Assembly (NCBI GenBank): GCA_937951675.1
Contig: CALFBI010000014.1
Span: forward strand, 1-64,000
Length of the DNA stretch: 64,000 nt
Origin: an uncultured Verrucomicrobiales bacterium
Lineage (GTDB): Bacteria > Verrucomicrobiota > Verrucomicrobiia > Verrucomicrobiales > Akkermansiaceae
Reading direction: 5' to 3'
The notes under the pieces are model-generated. The model was not told where the DNA came from, did not search any database, and saw only the letters and a list, made by a program, of their open reading frames with translations. How positions within the stretch are numbered: the first letter of the stretch is position 1; each line of letters starts with the position of its first letter. Below, piece by piece: positions 19,273-28,063 of this stretch. The position numbers were made by a program, and so were the translations under genes.

Positions 19273-19704
19273 TTACTGAGGAGGAGGAACTGGAGGAGGG
19301 CGATCAAAGTAGACGCCCGCAATAAAAAGGTCCCCTATAAGAACCTTATTTAACCTAGGAAGGATGACTGAAACCTTTTGAGATTGTGACCACGCCAGAT
19401 CTTTCAATTGAGATTTCATAGAGTTCTGAGAAGAAGTCGACTCTTCAGGGCACTCTGTTTCAAACTTATTTAATTCCTCCGCTGCCAAACAGAACACGCA
19501 TGGGTTCTTGCCATTGAAGGTTTTCTCTAAAGCTTCTGTTAATGAGCCTGTTTCTTGCCACTGCTGAGGAATCATCGTCATCCATCCCACCAACTGAACC
19601 AAAACTGGACTCATGCCACAACCCGCCAAAAGCAAAAACGAGGCCACGATAGCAGCCCGTTTTTTCGCGCTCAAAAGCGCACAGTGATGACTTAACCGAA
19701 TCAA
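19273..19704 (-). CDS. small lipoprotein with a CxxC motif in a TonB-receptor operon
   Basis: This 143-residue protein has a basic N terminus, a hydrophobic segment and a lipobox (LLLAGC at about residues 24-29), so it is probably a lipoprotein. After cleavage it has a NPCVFCL motif, giving a Cys pair that could bind metal or form a disulfide, and ends in a Pro-rich tail. I do not recognise a named family. Its position, first in a run with a TonB receptor and a PepSY protein, suggests a role in the same uptake process. Upstream at 19733-19746 there is an AGAAT-N4-ATTCT inverted repeat that could be an operator. Confidence 0.65.
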   Translation of the reverse strand: MIRLSHHCALLSAKKRAAIVASFLLLAGCGMSPVLVQLVGWMTMIPQQWQETGSLTEALEKTFNGKNPCVFCLAAEELNKFETECPEESTSSQNSMKSQLKDLAWSQSQKVSVILPRLNKVLIGDLFIAGVYFDRPPPVPPPQ

Positions 19705-19772
19705 GAGGCTTTTCCAATAATCTCGTCTACTTAGAATAGCAATTCTTAAAAGAAGCCCCCTTCATTCACTTT

Positions 19773-21482
19773 TTATAGATTCGCGTCGGTAACAGCTCCT
19801 TCACTCGCAGATGTCACGAGAGCTGCATATTTCGCAAGCACTCCATAACGGTAACGAGGCTCCGGAGCCACCCATGCCGAGCGGCGGATCTCAAGTTCTT
19901 CATCGCTGACATTAAGGTTGAGTTCATTAGAAACGGCATCAATCGTAATCTCATCTCCTTCGTGAACGAGGCCGATCGGGCCACCTTCTTGTGCTTCTGG
20001 GGTAATATGACCCACTACGAAACCGTGACTTCCTCCAGAGAAGCGACCATCTGTAATCAGCGCAACTTTATCACCGAGACCGCGACCCATCACCGCACTG
20101 GTCGGCCCGAGCATCTCACGCATCCCAGGTCCACCTTTAGGCCCTTCACGACGAATCACGATCACGTCACCAGCCTGAATATCTCCATCTAAGATCGCCT
20201 TCATTGACTCCTCTTCGGATTCGTAAACACGAGCCCTACCGGTAAACTTCTCCCCTTCTTTTCCTGAAATTTTAGCTACTGACCCTTTTGGAGCAAGGTT
20301 TCCGTAGAGGATTCGTAAATGGCTATCCTTCTTAATCGGAGCATCCAGAGGGCGAATGATTTTCTGCCCTTCTGGATAGAACACCTGACTTTTTTGCAGG
20401 TTCTCCGCCATCGTGCAACCGGTCACCGTCATGACATCTCCGTGAAGAAGACCTGCCTCGAGAAGCGTCCGCATGAGAGGGACTGTTCCCCCGATTTCAA
20501 CAAGGTCTGCCATGACATATTTCCCACTCGGCTTCAGATCAGCAAGAACAGGAACGCGTTTACCAATCTCGGTAAAGTCATCAATGGAAAGTGCTACGCC
20601 CGCGGCATGAGCCATCCCTAAGAGGTGAAGCACCGCATTGGTCGAGCCGCCAAGCGCAATGACGACTGTGATCGCGTTCTCAAAAGCTTTCCGAGTCATG
20701 ATGTCACGAGGCTTGATATCGCGTTCAAGTAAATGAAGAACAGCGGCTCCGGCATCAAAACAATCAATAAGCTTATCATCACCTACTGCCACCTGAGCAG
20801 AGCTATTAGGAAGACTCATCCCAAGCGCCTCGATCGCGCTTGCCATTGTATTGGCGGTATACATTCCACCACAAGAACCAGGCCCAGGAATCGACTTCTG
20901 TTCTACTGTGGCTAGTTCCGCATTACTGCACTTTCCACCAGCATGTTGCCCGACTGCTTCAAAAACTGATACGATATCGAGGTCTTTTTCTTCACCTTTC
21001 AGCATCGCACAACCTGGAAGAATCGTTCCTCCGTAAACAAAAACGGAAGGTCGGTTCAAACGAGCCAGAGCGATCATACAACCAGGCATATTTTTATCAC
21101 ACCCTCCGATCGCAACGATCCCGTCCATTCCTTCACATCCCGCCACCGTTTCAATCGAATCAGCAATCACTTCTCGGCTCACAAGGGAATATTTCATCCC
21201 CTCGGTGCCCATCGAAATTCCATCAGAAATGGTAATTGTATTAAAAATGAGAGATTTTCCGCCGGCTGCATCGGCCCCTTTCGCGCACTCAACCGCAAGT
21301 TTATCAATATGAAAATTACATGGAGTCACCTGACTCCAGGTCGAAGCAATTCCGATCTGCGGCTTCTTAAAGTCTTCTTCCTTAAAGCCTACCGCATGCA
21401 GCATTGCCCGACTAGGAGCGCGGTCAGGACCGTCAACAACAGGAGAAGAATAAGGGCGAGGAAGTGATTTTGAAGTGCTCAT
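19773..21482 (-). CDS. ilvD: dihydroxy-acid dehydratase
   Basis: This iron-sulfur enzyme makes the 2-keto acids of valine and isoleucine synthesis. From the ATG at 21482 it has 569 residues, the normal length; a longer frame from 21521 would cross the promoter. Signatures are clear: [11 protein letters not shown], the [10 protein letters not shown] cluster ligand region, [27 protein letters not shown], the [12 protein letters not shown] motif and [15 protein letters not shown]. It is divergent from serA. No Shine-Dalgarno motif is present, and the predicted transcript leader is only about 11 bases. Confidence 0.97.
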   Translation of the reverse strand: MSTSKSLPRPYSSPVVDGPDRAPSRAMLHAVGFKEEDFKKPQIGIASTWSQVTPCNFHIDKLAVECAKGADAAGGKSLIFNTITISDGISMGTEGMKYSLVSREVIADSIETVAGCEGMDGIVAIGGCDKNMPGCMIALARLNRPSVFVYGGTILPGCAMLKGEEKDLDIVSVFEAVGQHAGGKCSNAELATVEQKSIPGPGSCGGMYTANTMASAIEALGMSLPNSSAQVAVGDDKLIDCFDAGAAVLHLLERDIKPRDIMTRKAFENAITVVIALGGSTNAVLHLLGMAHAAGVALSIDDFTEIGKRVPVLADLKPSGKYVMADLVEIGGTVPLMRTLLEAGLLHGDVMTVTGCTMAENLQKSQVFYPEGQKIIRPLDAPIKKDSHLRILYGNLAPKGSVAKISGKEGEKFTGRARVYESEEESMKAILDGDIQAGDVIVIRREGPKGGPGMREMLGPTSAVMGRGLGDKVALITDGRFSGGSHGFVVGHITPEAQEGGPIGLVHEGDEITIDAVSNELNLNVSDEELEIRRSAWVAPEPRYRYGVLAKYAALVTSASEGAVTDANL

Positions 21483-21499
21483 AAAAAAAATGTTGAGGG

Positions 21500-21528
21500 A
21501 TTCTTTCGAGGCATTTCTCAAAGGTCAA
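21500..21528 (-). promoter_or_regulatory. candidate promoter of ilvD
   Basis: On the minus strand, TTGACC (21523-21528) and AAGAAT (21500-21505) are separated by exactly 17 bases. The expected transcript start is about 11 bases before the ATG at 21482. Confidence 0.4.
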
Positions 21529-21539
21529 GCATGCAGGCT

Positions 21540-21568
21540 TTGACAAGTGGGATCTGCTCGATTAAAGG
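21540..21568 (+). promoter_or_regulatory. candidate promoter of serA
   Basis: A perfect TTGACA at 21540-21545 is followed after 17 bases by TAAAGG, a weak -10 box. The ATG of serA lies 10 bases further on. It is back to back with the ilvD promoter. Confidence 0.3.
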
Positions 21569-21578
21569 TCTCCTTGCC

Positions 21579-23174
21579 ATGGCCAATTTCCGTGTCTTAG
21601 TATCAGACCCAATTTCCGAAATCGGGGTTAGCGCTCTCGCTGACCATCCTCTCATCGATGTCGACGTCAACACCGGACTCGCACCTGAAGAACTTCTAAA
21701 GATCATCGGTGAATATGACGCCCTTGTCGTTCGTTCTCAGACCAAAGTGACTCGTGACGTCATCGCTGCTGCTCCCAAGCTCAAAGCCGTAGGCCGAGCT
21801 GGAGTTGGAGTTGATAATATCGATCGCGAAGCAGCCACTGACCACGGTGTGGTCGTGATGAACACTCCTACCGGGAACACTATTTCTACGGCGGAGCATG
21901 CTTTCACGCTGATGCTGTCACTCGCTCGAAGTATCCCTCAAGCACATGCATCTCTCCTCGCCGGACGCTGGGACAGAAAGCTTTATGTTGGAGTCGAGAT
22001 GAATGAAAAACGGCTCGCTATTCTCGGCATGGGCCGGATCGGAACCGAATTTGCGAAACGCGCTCAAGCCTTCGGGATGACCGTTGTCGCTTATGATCCT
22101 TTCCTCAGCGAAGCCCGTGCACAACAGCTCAAGGTTGAACTTGCGAGCACGGCCGCAGAAGCTCTTTCAGGAGCCGATGTCGTTACTCTTCATATGCCGC
22201 TCAACGAGCAGACCAAATACATTTTAAATGCGGATGGTCTCGCGAGCATGAACCCTGGTGCACTCATCGTAAACTGTGCACGAGGCGGTCTTGTTGACGA
22301 AGCGGCACTCAAAACTGCCATCGACTCCGGTCATATCGGCGGTTGTGCGCTTGATGTTTTCGAAAACGAACCTCCTAGCGCAGATCACCCTCTCTTCTCC
22401 TGCCCAAAGACAGCCTTCACTCCACACCTTGGAGCGAGCACTGCCGAAGCACAGGAAAATGTCGGCATTCAAGTCGCGGAGCAAATCCGAGACTATCTCG
22501 CCGATGGGAGTATCGTCAATGCGATCAATATGCCCAATCTCAACGAAAAAACGCTTTCTGAGATTGGCCCCTATCTTGAAGTGGCCGAATCCATTGGAGC
22601 TTTAATTTCAAAGCTCGCTCCTCAGCAACCTGACACTCTTCGTGTTTCTTATCATGGAGCCGTTTCAGAATTAGACACCTCTTTGATCTCTCGCACGATT
22701 TTACGAGCTTACCTCGAAAGCGCTCGGAATGACGCTCAAGTCAATATCGTCAATGCTCCTGCGATTGCGAAAGAACTTGGTCTCCGTGTCAGCGAATCTT
22801 CTTCAACCGGCGAATCTCAATTCACGGAACTCATCACAGCTGAAATCGTTAAAGGAGATCAGTCTTTTGATGTTTCTGGCACTTTCGTAGGAAATACGCC
22901 TCGGATTGTTGCCGTCGACGGGATGCATATCGAAACGAACATCAAAGGAAACTACCTTATTGTTCGAAATGATGACAGCCCTGGGATTGTTGGAACGGTT
23001 GGCAGCACTCTTGCAAAACATCAGTGTAATATCGCCAACATGTCTCTCGCTCGGAACCAAAACAAAAACTGCGCATTGAATATCATTGAGTTAGATAGCG
23101 TAGCGCCTTCCGAATTGCTTGAAGAACTCCGCCAAGCGAAGGGGATTCTTGAGGTTACAAGTATCGTGCTCTAA
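21579..23174 (+). CDS. serA: D-3-phosphoglycerate dehydrogenase (long, ACT-domain type)
   Basis: This enzyme catalyses the first step of serine synthesis, oxidising 3-phosphoglycerate with NAD. From the ATG at 21579 it has 531 residues, the long form. The parts seen in order are an N-terminal catalytic half-domain (VLVSDPIS), the NAD-binding domain with [17 protein letters not shown], the catalytic [10 protein letters not shown] Arg, DVFENEP Glu and FTPHLGAST His, then an intervening domain, and a C-terminal ACT domain ([15 protein letters not shown]) for likely serine feedback. The extra 16 codons upstream of 21579 are not family-like. A short GC-poor hairpin with Ts follows the stop at about 23180-23200. 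Confidence 0.96.
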   Translation: MANFRVLVSDPISEIGVSALADHPLIDVDVNTGLAPEELLKIIGEYDALVVRSQTKVTRDVIAAAPKLKAVGRAGVGVDNIDREAATDHGVVVMNTPTGNTISTAEHAFTLMLSLARSIPQAHASLLAGRWDRKLYVGVEMNEKRLAILGMGRIGTEFAKRAQAFGMTVVAYDPFLSEARAQQLKVELASTAAEALSGADVVTLHMPLNEQTKYILNADGLASMNPGALIVNCARGGLVDEAALKTAIDSGHIGGCALDVFENEPPSADHPLFSCPKTAFTPHLGASTAEAQENVGIQVAEQIRDYLADGSIVNAINMPNLNEKTLSEIGPYLEVAESIGALISKLAPQQPDTLRVSYHGAVSELDTSLISRTILRAYLESARNDAQVNIVNAPAIAKELGLRVSESSSTGESQFTELITAEIVKGDQSFDVSGTFVGNTPRIVAVDGMHIETNIKGNYLIVRNDDSPGIVGTVGSTLAKHQCNIANMSLARNQNKNCALNIIELDSVAPSELLEELRQAKGILEVTSIVL

Positions 23175-23243
23175 AAAAAATGCATGCTTCGGGCATTTTG
23201 CCGTTGCCACCCCAAACATTTATCATTCATGATCACTTCTAAT

Positions 23244-23678
23244 ATGAGAAAGTTGCTTATCACACTTAGCGCTCTTGCCATCACTTTCACAGGAATGGCT
23301 CCAGCAGACATCCAGGCTCCGCCAGCTTCAACTTACAATTCAACCCGTAAGTTAGGACGTGCTGTCAGCAACATCCTTTACGGAATCATCGAAATCCCAG
23401 AGCAAATCGTTCGCAAAACCGATACCTATGGCCGCAAAGCTGGATGGTCTTACGGTGCTGTTGACGGAACCCAACGTGCTTTCAAACGCATCGGATATGG
23501 ATTCTACGAACTCTTTACTTTCCATTGCCCAACTCACCACGGCACGTTCAAACCACCTTACACCAAATGTGGAATGGACAACCGCATTGAGATGAATCCT
23601 CACGACGGTCTTTCAGAGTTTCCACCAGAACTTGGAGCTGAAGGTAACTTTGGGCACGTTCGCTCCAATCGCTGGTAA
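23244..23678 (+). CDS. exosortase system-associated protein, TIGR04073 type
   Basis: This small secreted protein of 144 residues has a signal peptide (MRKLLITLSALAITF, cleaved near ADIQA). The conserved block STRKLGRAVSNILYGIIEIP and the following YGRKAGWSYGAVDGTQRAF are the features I associate with the TIGR04073 family, found in species with PEP-CTERM/exosortase systems. Function is unknown. The start at 23244 gives the cleanest signal peptide, and an in-frame ATG at 23229 is equally possible. Its presence agrees with the two PEP-CTERM genes at 7.5-10.1 kb. A strong terminator follows. Confidence 0.85.
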   Translation: MRKLLITLSALAITFTGMAPADIQAPPASTYNSTRKLGRAVSNILYGIIEIPEQIVRKTDTYGRKAGWSYGAVDGTQRAFKRIGYGFYELFTFHCPTHHGTFKPPYTKCGMDNRIEMNPHDGLSEFPPELGAEGNFGHVRSNRW

Positions 23679-23701
23679 ATTTATTTTTACCTCATTTTTT
23701 C

Positions 23702-23731
23702 AAAAAGCCTCACATTAGTGAGGCTTTTTTT
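23702..23731 (+). terminator. intrinsic terminator after the TIGR04073-type gene
   Basis: A 12-bp stem AAAAAGCCTCAC with its complement around a 4-base loop ends in a T-run. It is a textbook rho-independent terminator. Confidence 0.92.
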
Positions 23732-23769
23732 CTCCCCAAAAACCAAGATATTCTGTAGGCTTAAGACGC

Positions 23770-24495
23770 ATGATAAACGCTCCTCTTTTCAGTTTTTTGT
23801 TTCTCTTAGCCCTTCTTACTTCGAGCTTCGCCCAAACAAAAGAATGGCGTAATGCAGATGCTTCTAAATCATTTCAAGCCGCTTTCGTCGCGCATGACCA
23901 AAAAAGGGTCACCTTAAGAAAAAAAGACGGTGAACTCATCCGCTTCCCGATCAAGACGCTTCATCCCGAAGACCAAAAATACATCCTCAATCGCGCCCCT
24001 TCTACTCCAGGAAAAGGCCACGCTTTTGCGCGACTCTGGTTCGGTGATAGTCGAGAAAAAATCAAAGCCAAGCTCCTTGCCAGTAAAACTGTCTCCACTG
24101 AACTCGATGCCACTTACCGAGGGCGAACTGGCTTTAATGGGATTTATCGAACCAATTCAAAACCCGGAGGACTTCATTGTTACCTCTTTTTTGATTGGGA
24201 TGAAAATGATTGCATGGACGAATTAACGCTGCGCACCGAACCTCAGGATAGAGATGTCTACGGTTCACTTCTTTTTGAAAACTGGAAAGAAATGAAACGC
24301 CTCCTGGTTCAGATCCATGGAAACCCGACTCACTCTTCCCCTTATCCCAAAATAGCGACACTCCAGAATGGGCAAATCCTCAACAGCCACGAATGGAAAA
24401 CAAAAGAAGGCAACTCGGTGTTACTCGGAACAGCCCAAAATGGGAGCTCTTATCTCGTCACGGTAAGAATGACCAGCGGGCTTAAACCGAAATAA
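23770..24495 (+). CDS. secreted SHD1-domain protein
   Basis: This 241-residue protein has a signal peptide (hydrophobic residues 5-20, cleavage near SFAQ). An SHD1-like domain follows at about residues 25-72 (EWRNAD, VTLRKKDGELIRFPI, LHPEDQKYI), a short beta domain very common in secreted proteins of Planctomycetes and Verrucomicrobia. The C-terminal 160 residues match no family I know. They contain GRTGFNG, FFDWDEND and a final LLGTAQNGSSYLV. It probably acts in the periplasm, but its role is unknown. Confidence 0.8.
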   Translation: MINAPLFSFLFLLALLTSSFAQTKEWRNADASKSFQAAFVAHDQKRVTLRKKDGELIRFPIKTLHPEDQKYILNRAPSTPGKGHAFARLWFGDSREKIKAKLLASKTVSTELDATYRGRTGFNGIYRTNSKPGGLHCYLFFDWDENDCMDELTLRTEPQDRDVYGSLLFENWKEMKRLLVQIHGNPTHSSPYPKIATLQNGQILNSHEWKTKEGNSVLLGTAQNGSSYLVTVRMTSGLKPK

Positions 24496-24525
24496 ATCGA
24501 ATGATTCAATAGAGCTCCCTTTCAA

Positions 24526-24996
24526 TTAGGACTCTAAGACATCCTGAATGGAAATAGCAGAGACTCCGGCGCCATGCACACAGTTTAAAAGATCTACGAA
24601 ACGTTGATTATGACTCCGGTCAGAAACTCGGACCGTCACATGAACCGTGTCCAATATCCCTAGATCTTTGAGTTGAGAGAGTTTTGAAACCAACTTGACC
24701 AATTGGCGATCCTCCTGATCTCCTGAGAGGAGCTCCGGCTCATCGCTCCCTTGATTTAACAAAATACGCCCATCCGAGGTCACTTCAATTGGAAGCATCG
24801 TCAGATCTTTCTGAGCCCCCCCGGGAACAGGAAGGGTCATCGGTAAATCGAGCTCTTTCTGCTGAATGGTCGAAGTGACAATAAAGAAAATGAGAAGGAG
24901 AAAACTAATATCAACCATCGAAGAAAGATCCATTTGTGAACGATTTTCGCTGGTTTCCCAACTCCTATTTTTGCGAGCGTGCCTATATTTCATCAA
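24526..24996 (-). CDS. ExbD/TolR-type biopolymer transport protein
   Basis: This 156-residue protein has a basic cytoplasmic N terminus, one transmembrane helix at about residues 27-45 with the conserved proton-path Asp (SSMVDISFLLLIFF), and a periplasmic domain. ExbD and TolR work with ExbB/TolQ to energise TonB or Tol. No exbB/tolQ or tonB gene is next to it, so it must pair with a partner encoded elsewhere. The periplasmic domain is longer than in E. coli ExbD. An ATG one codon downstream is an equal start candidate. Confidence 0.88.
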   Translation of the reverse strand: MMKYRHARKNRSWETSENRSQMDLSSMVDISFLLLIFFIVTSTIQQKELDLPMTLPVPGGAQKDLTMLPIEVTSDGRILLNQGSDEPELLSGDQEDRQLVKLVSKLSQLKDLGILDTVHVTVRVSDRSHNQRFVDLLNCVHGAGVSAISIQDVLES

Positions 24997-25094
24997 CTCT
25001 TGAAACGTAAGCGCACTCTTTTTCTTAGAATAGAAAGATCAAGTCGTCGGCCCTTTTTTATTCCCTTCATTCCGACGCAGACCTTGTCTCACCC

Positions 25095-25124
25095 TTGACC
25101 GGTCTTATCGCTGTATCTTATGCT
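25095..25124 (+). promoter_or_regulatory. candidate promoter of the RbsD/FucU-like gene
   Basis: TTGACC (25095-25100) and TATGCT (25119-25124) are separated by 18 bases. The start codon follows at 25176. The region is the divergent interval shared with the exbD-like gene. Confidence 0.35.
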
Positions 25125-25175
25125 CCCATATAAGCCCCTTGCTTTTCCTCTCAATCTTATACTCATCGAACTACC

Positions 25176-25565
25176 ATGCTATCTTCCAAAATCTTGAATC
25201 CTGACTTAATGGAGCTCTTACTCCGCATTAGACACACCAATACGATTGTCATCAGCGATCTTGGCTTTCCTTACTGGCCTGAAATCGAAACCTTAGACCT
25301 CTCTGTTCGCCAAGATTTACCTACCATCGTTGAACTTCTAGAGGCCATTTCTCCTGAGTTTAAAATCGGTAAAATTCACCAAGCGAATGAATTTGTGGAG
25401 TCAAACTCTCCTGAAAAAATTGCCGAATTCGAGAACGCCTTCGGAGGGGCTGAGTTATCTCGCCTCCCTCATGACGAATTTAAAAAAATGGTTCCGCAAG
25501 CCATCGGACTCATCCGGACCGGTGACAGCACCGCTTATGGAAACATCATTATCGAAAGCGCTTAA
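25176..25565 (+). CDS. RbsD/FucU family sugar-binding protein
   Basis: This 129-residue protein belongs to the RbsD/FucU family of pyranases and mutarotases that interconvert sugar anomers. The N-terminal ILNPDLMELL, the HTNTIVISDLGFP motif with the active-site Asp, and a C-terminal RTGDSTAYGNIII are typical. No ribose or fucose transport or kinase gene is adjacent, so the physiological sugar is unknown. The Minf_1886-type gene follows after 56 bases and may be cotranscribed. Confidence 0.85.
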   Translation: MLSSKILNPDLMELLLRIRHTNTIVISDLGFPYWPEIETLDLSVRQDLPTIVELLEAISPEFKIGKIHQANEFVESNSPEKIAEFENAFGGAELSRLPHDEFKKMVPQAIGLIRTGDSTAYGNIIIESA

Positions 25566-25621
25566 TTCACACCTTTTCTTTCCAAGTTGCCAACGAGGCA
25601 AAAAAGACCGATCATTTCCTT

Positions 25622-26050
25622 ATGAAGAATCTTCCTTTCGAACAAATTGCTCTCAAACTATCTGAGCAAGATTCGAAATATCAGGCTGGAGCCTATCTCT
25701 TTTTAAAAGACGCTCTCGATTTCACGGTCGAAAAGGCTGAGAAAGATCGTGAAGGCCGCGAACAGCATGTGAGCGGTCCTGAATTATTAAAAGGGTTTCG
25801 TGATCACGCTCTCGCCGAATTTGGGCCCTTTGCCTATTATATGATGCAGGAGTGGGGTCTTCATCGCTGTGAAGATATTGGAGAAATGGTTTTCAAGCTC
25901 ATCGAGATCGGTGTCTTCGGAAAACAAGACAGTGACCAAAAGTCTGATTTCTCCAGCATTTACACCTTTGAAGAAGCCTTTTTGTCTCCGTTTCAGCATT
26001 CCGAAGACAAAACAAGAGCTCCTAAAAAAGTTTCTGACTCCCAAGCGTAG
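25622..26050 (+). CDS. Minf_1886 family protein
   Basis: This 142-residue protein of unknown function is conserved in Verrucomicrobiota and Planctomycetota. I recognise the block KYQAGAYLFLKDALDFT, HVSGPELLKGFRDHALAEFG, the MMQEWGLHRCEDIGEMVF segment and the YTFEEAF tail. It is soluble and mainly helical, with no signal peptide and no catalytic motif. Its presence is a lineage marker. The last 20 residues are charged and probably disordered. Confidence 0.8.
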   Translation: MKNLPFEQIALKLSEQDSKYQAGAYLFLKDALDFTVEKAEKDREGREQHVSGPELLKGFRDHALAEFGPFAYYMMQEWGLHRCEDIGEMVFKLIEIGVFGKQDSDQKSDFSSIYTFEEAFLSPFQHSEDKTRAPKKVSDSQA

Positions 26051-26079
26051 CAAGAAAGTTTTTCAGCTTAAGTAGGTTT

Positions 26080-26985
26080 CTAGCACAAGCTTTCGAGCTC
26101 GATAATGAGCTCATCTAAGGCAGGAGTTTTGAGCCCCCTTTCCCTGACAACCTGCTGAGGAATCTTCCATATCGCATCAAGCTCTACGGGTTTCCCTGCC
26201 AAGTAATCGAGCAGACTCGAAGGGAGATAACGCCCCATCGCACGAGTCGTCTCAATTTGCTGCTCTAATAAGTTCGCGGGCAGTCCAAACCCAAGCTTTT
26301 CATTAACCATGATGATCTCCTTCATCACGGCCCGAACCTGGGCTTCTCCAGCGGACGAACTGAGAAGCGTGGCGGTGTCGACCCCTCCCATCGTGATTGC
26401 GAGCCCATTGAAAGGAATATTCCAAATGAGCTTGCGCCACTGAGCGGCCTCAAGATCAGGAACCGCTTGGCACTCGATCCCAGACCTTTGAAAGAGCTCC
26501 GCCCAATAAACAGCACGAGGATGGCTCGTTTCTAAATAAGAGCCTAATGAGATTCTCCCCGAAGCGGTATGCTTGATCAAAGTCGGGGCTATTCGGTTAA
26601 TACAGACAAAACACAATCCTCCTAAGATCTTTGCCGGAACGATTAAATTCGCGAGCAGAGCATCATTTCCAAGCCCGTTTTGTAAGGTCAAAACCTCTGT
26701 ATCGTCACTGCATAAATGTGGGATGACTTTTTCAAATTGATGATTCGCAGTCGCCTTCCACGCCACAATTAACAAATCAACTGGCCCCACCTCTTTAGGA
26801 TTCGTAACCACCTTCACTTCAGAAAGCTCAAAATCTCCATGCACGCTCTCCACTTTAAACCCTGATTGCCGAACGGCTTCAGCTCCAGAGCGCATCACAA
26901 ACGTCACATCGTGCCCTGCAACGGCCAAGCGACCACCATAGTAACAGCCTACTGCCCCTGCCCCAAGAACCGCAATTCTACTCAT
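26080..26985 (-). CDS. panE: 2-dehydropantoate 2-reductase
   Basis: This 301-residue NADPH-dependent enzyme reduces ketopantoate to pantoate for coenzyme A synthesis. It has the N-terminal GAGAVGCYYGGRLA nucleotide loop, the LTLQNGLGN motif, the catalytic Lys in AAQWRKLIWNIPFN, and the late SSLLDYLAGKPVELDAI stretch of the ApbA/PanE C-terminal domain. Other ketopantoate-reductase-like enzymes act on different substrates, so the exact reaction is likely but not certain. Confidence 0.9.
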   Translation of the reverse strand: MSRIAVLGAGAVGCYYGGRLAVAGHDVTFVMRSGAEAVRQSGFKVESVHGDFELSEVKVVTNPKEVGPVDLLIVAWKATANHQFEKVIPHLCSDDTEVLTLQNGLGNDALLANLIVPAKILGGLCFVCINRIAPTLIKHTASGRISLGSYLETSHPRAVYWAELFQRSGIECQAVPDLEAAQWRKLIWNIPFNGLAITMGGVDTATLLSSSAGEAQVRAVMKEIIMVNEKLGFGLPANLLEQQIETTRAMGRYLPSSLLDYLAGKPVELDAIWKIPQQVVRERGLKTPALDELIIELESLC

Positions 26986-27022
26986 TACCTTTAGAGCTCA
27001 TTCGATTGCTAAAACAGCGGCC

Positions 27023-27937
27023 TCAAATACCAAGATACTGATTCGCCAGCTTTTTAGCCGTCGTCACTGTTCTCACATGAATTTTCGCAGAGAGATCATC
27101 TTTCGCCACAAAACCTCCACCAAAAAGAACTGCCACCGGAACTCGATTTTTAAGAAAAGCGCTTAAAAGAACCTCATCCCTACGATCTAAATCAGGCTGA
27201 GTTAGAAGCATTCCCCCAATTTTATCACGACGATGGTTGTCAGCACCCGCTACCCAAATCACTAAATCAGGCTTAAACTGATCCAAGGCGGCGGCTAGCG
27301 TCACGAAAAGTTGCTTAAGATACATCGGGCCTTCAACATACCTCACAGTTTCTACATCCATCGAGCCCTTTACTAAACCACTCCCTAATCCTCGCCCTGA
27401 GTGAATGGAATAGGTGAAAATATTAGGGTCCCCGGAAAGGAGACTATTAGTGCCCCCTCCTTGGTGAGCATCAGTATCAACAACCATCACCTTGATCCCG
27501 GGTCGATGAACTTGCAGGTCTCGAATCGCAATCGCGACATCATTAAACACACAGAACCCTTCCCCAGCATCTTTACGGGCGTGATGTTTCCCCCCGGCGA
27601 GACACACTGCAATTCCTTCCTCTAAAGCGGCATAGCAAGTCTGACGAGTGGCCTCCACTTCAGTCGCACTCCGGTGAAATAACTTCGAAGTCACGGGAAG
27701 CCCTAACCGGATCTTCTCCTTCGCATCAAACTGACCATAGTAAATCTTCGACAGGTAGTGGCCATCATGAACTCGCTTAAGAGCAAAAGGGTCTGCTACA
27801 TCTACCGAAACGACCTCTTCGGACTGCAATATTTGCCCATGAAGGAGCATGGAAAGAGCATCTTCCGATTTACGTCCTAAGAATGGATGATTCTCAGGCA
27901 GATCAAAAATAAGGTCGTTGGAATAAAAACAGCGCAT
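27023..27937 (-). CDS. histone deacetylase family protein with Phe in place of the catalytic Tyr
   Basis: From the ATG at 27937 (MRCFYSNDL) this has 304 residues; a 7-residue longer start at 27958 is possible. It is in the HDAC/acetylpolyamine amidohydrolase superfamily, closest in look to the LPENHPF group. The zinc and proton-relay residues are present: GKHHARKDAGEGFCVFND with the His pair, DTDAHQGGG with Asp-Ala-His, and AGADNHRRD with the third Asp. The late GGGY motif, whose Tyr normally polarises the substrate carbonyl, reads GGGF. Activity may be reduced or altered. The substrate is unknown. It is divergent from ndh. Confidence 0.85.
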   Translation of the reverse strand: MRCFYSNDLIFDLPENHPFLGRKSEDALSMLLHGQILQSEEVVSVDVADPFALKRVHDGHYLSKIYYGQFDAKEKIRLGLPVTSKLFHRSATEVEATRQTCYAALEEGIAVCLAGGKHHARKDAGEGFCVFNDVAIAIRDLQVHRPGIKVMVVDTDAHQGGGTNSLLSGDPNIFTYSIHSGRGLGSGLVKGSMDVETVRYVEGPMYLKQLFVTLAAALDQFKPDLVIWVAGADNHRRDKIGGMLLTQPDLDRRDEVLLSAFLKNRVPVAVLFGGGFVAKDDLSAKIHVRTVTTAKKLANQYLGI

Positions 27938-28063
27938 AGGCTCGCGCTCATTCTCCACACCCTCTTCAACAGTAAAAGAAAATTCATCTTAAAGACATCG
28001 GAGACTCCTCCTAGAAAAAACGCTCTCACACTCCTCAGACTTGTTTCCTATTCAAAATCGAAT

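Noticed and set aside
19733-19746. Fur box upstream of the TonB operon
   Set aside because: The inverted repeat AGAAT-N4-ATTCT does not fit the GATAATGATAATC consensus well enough to call.
20840-21235. 131-residue frame antisense to ilvD
   Set aside because: Shadow of the strongly conserved ilvD frame.
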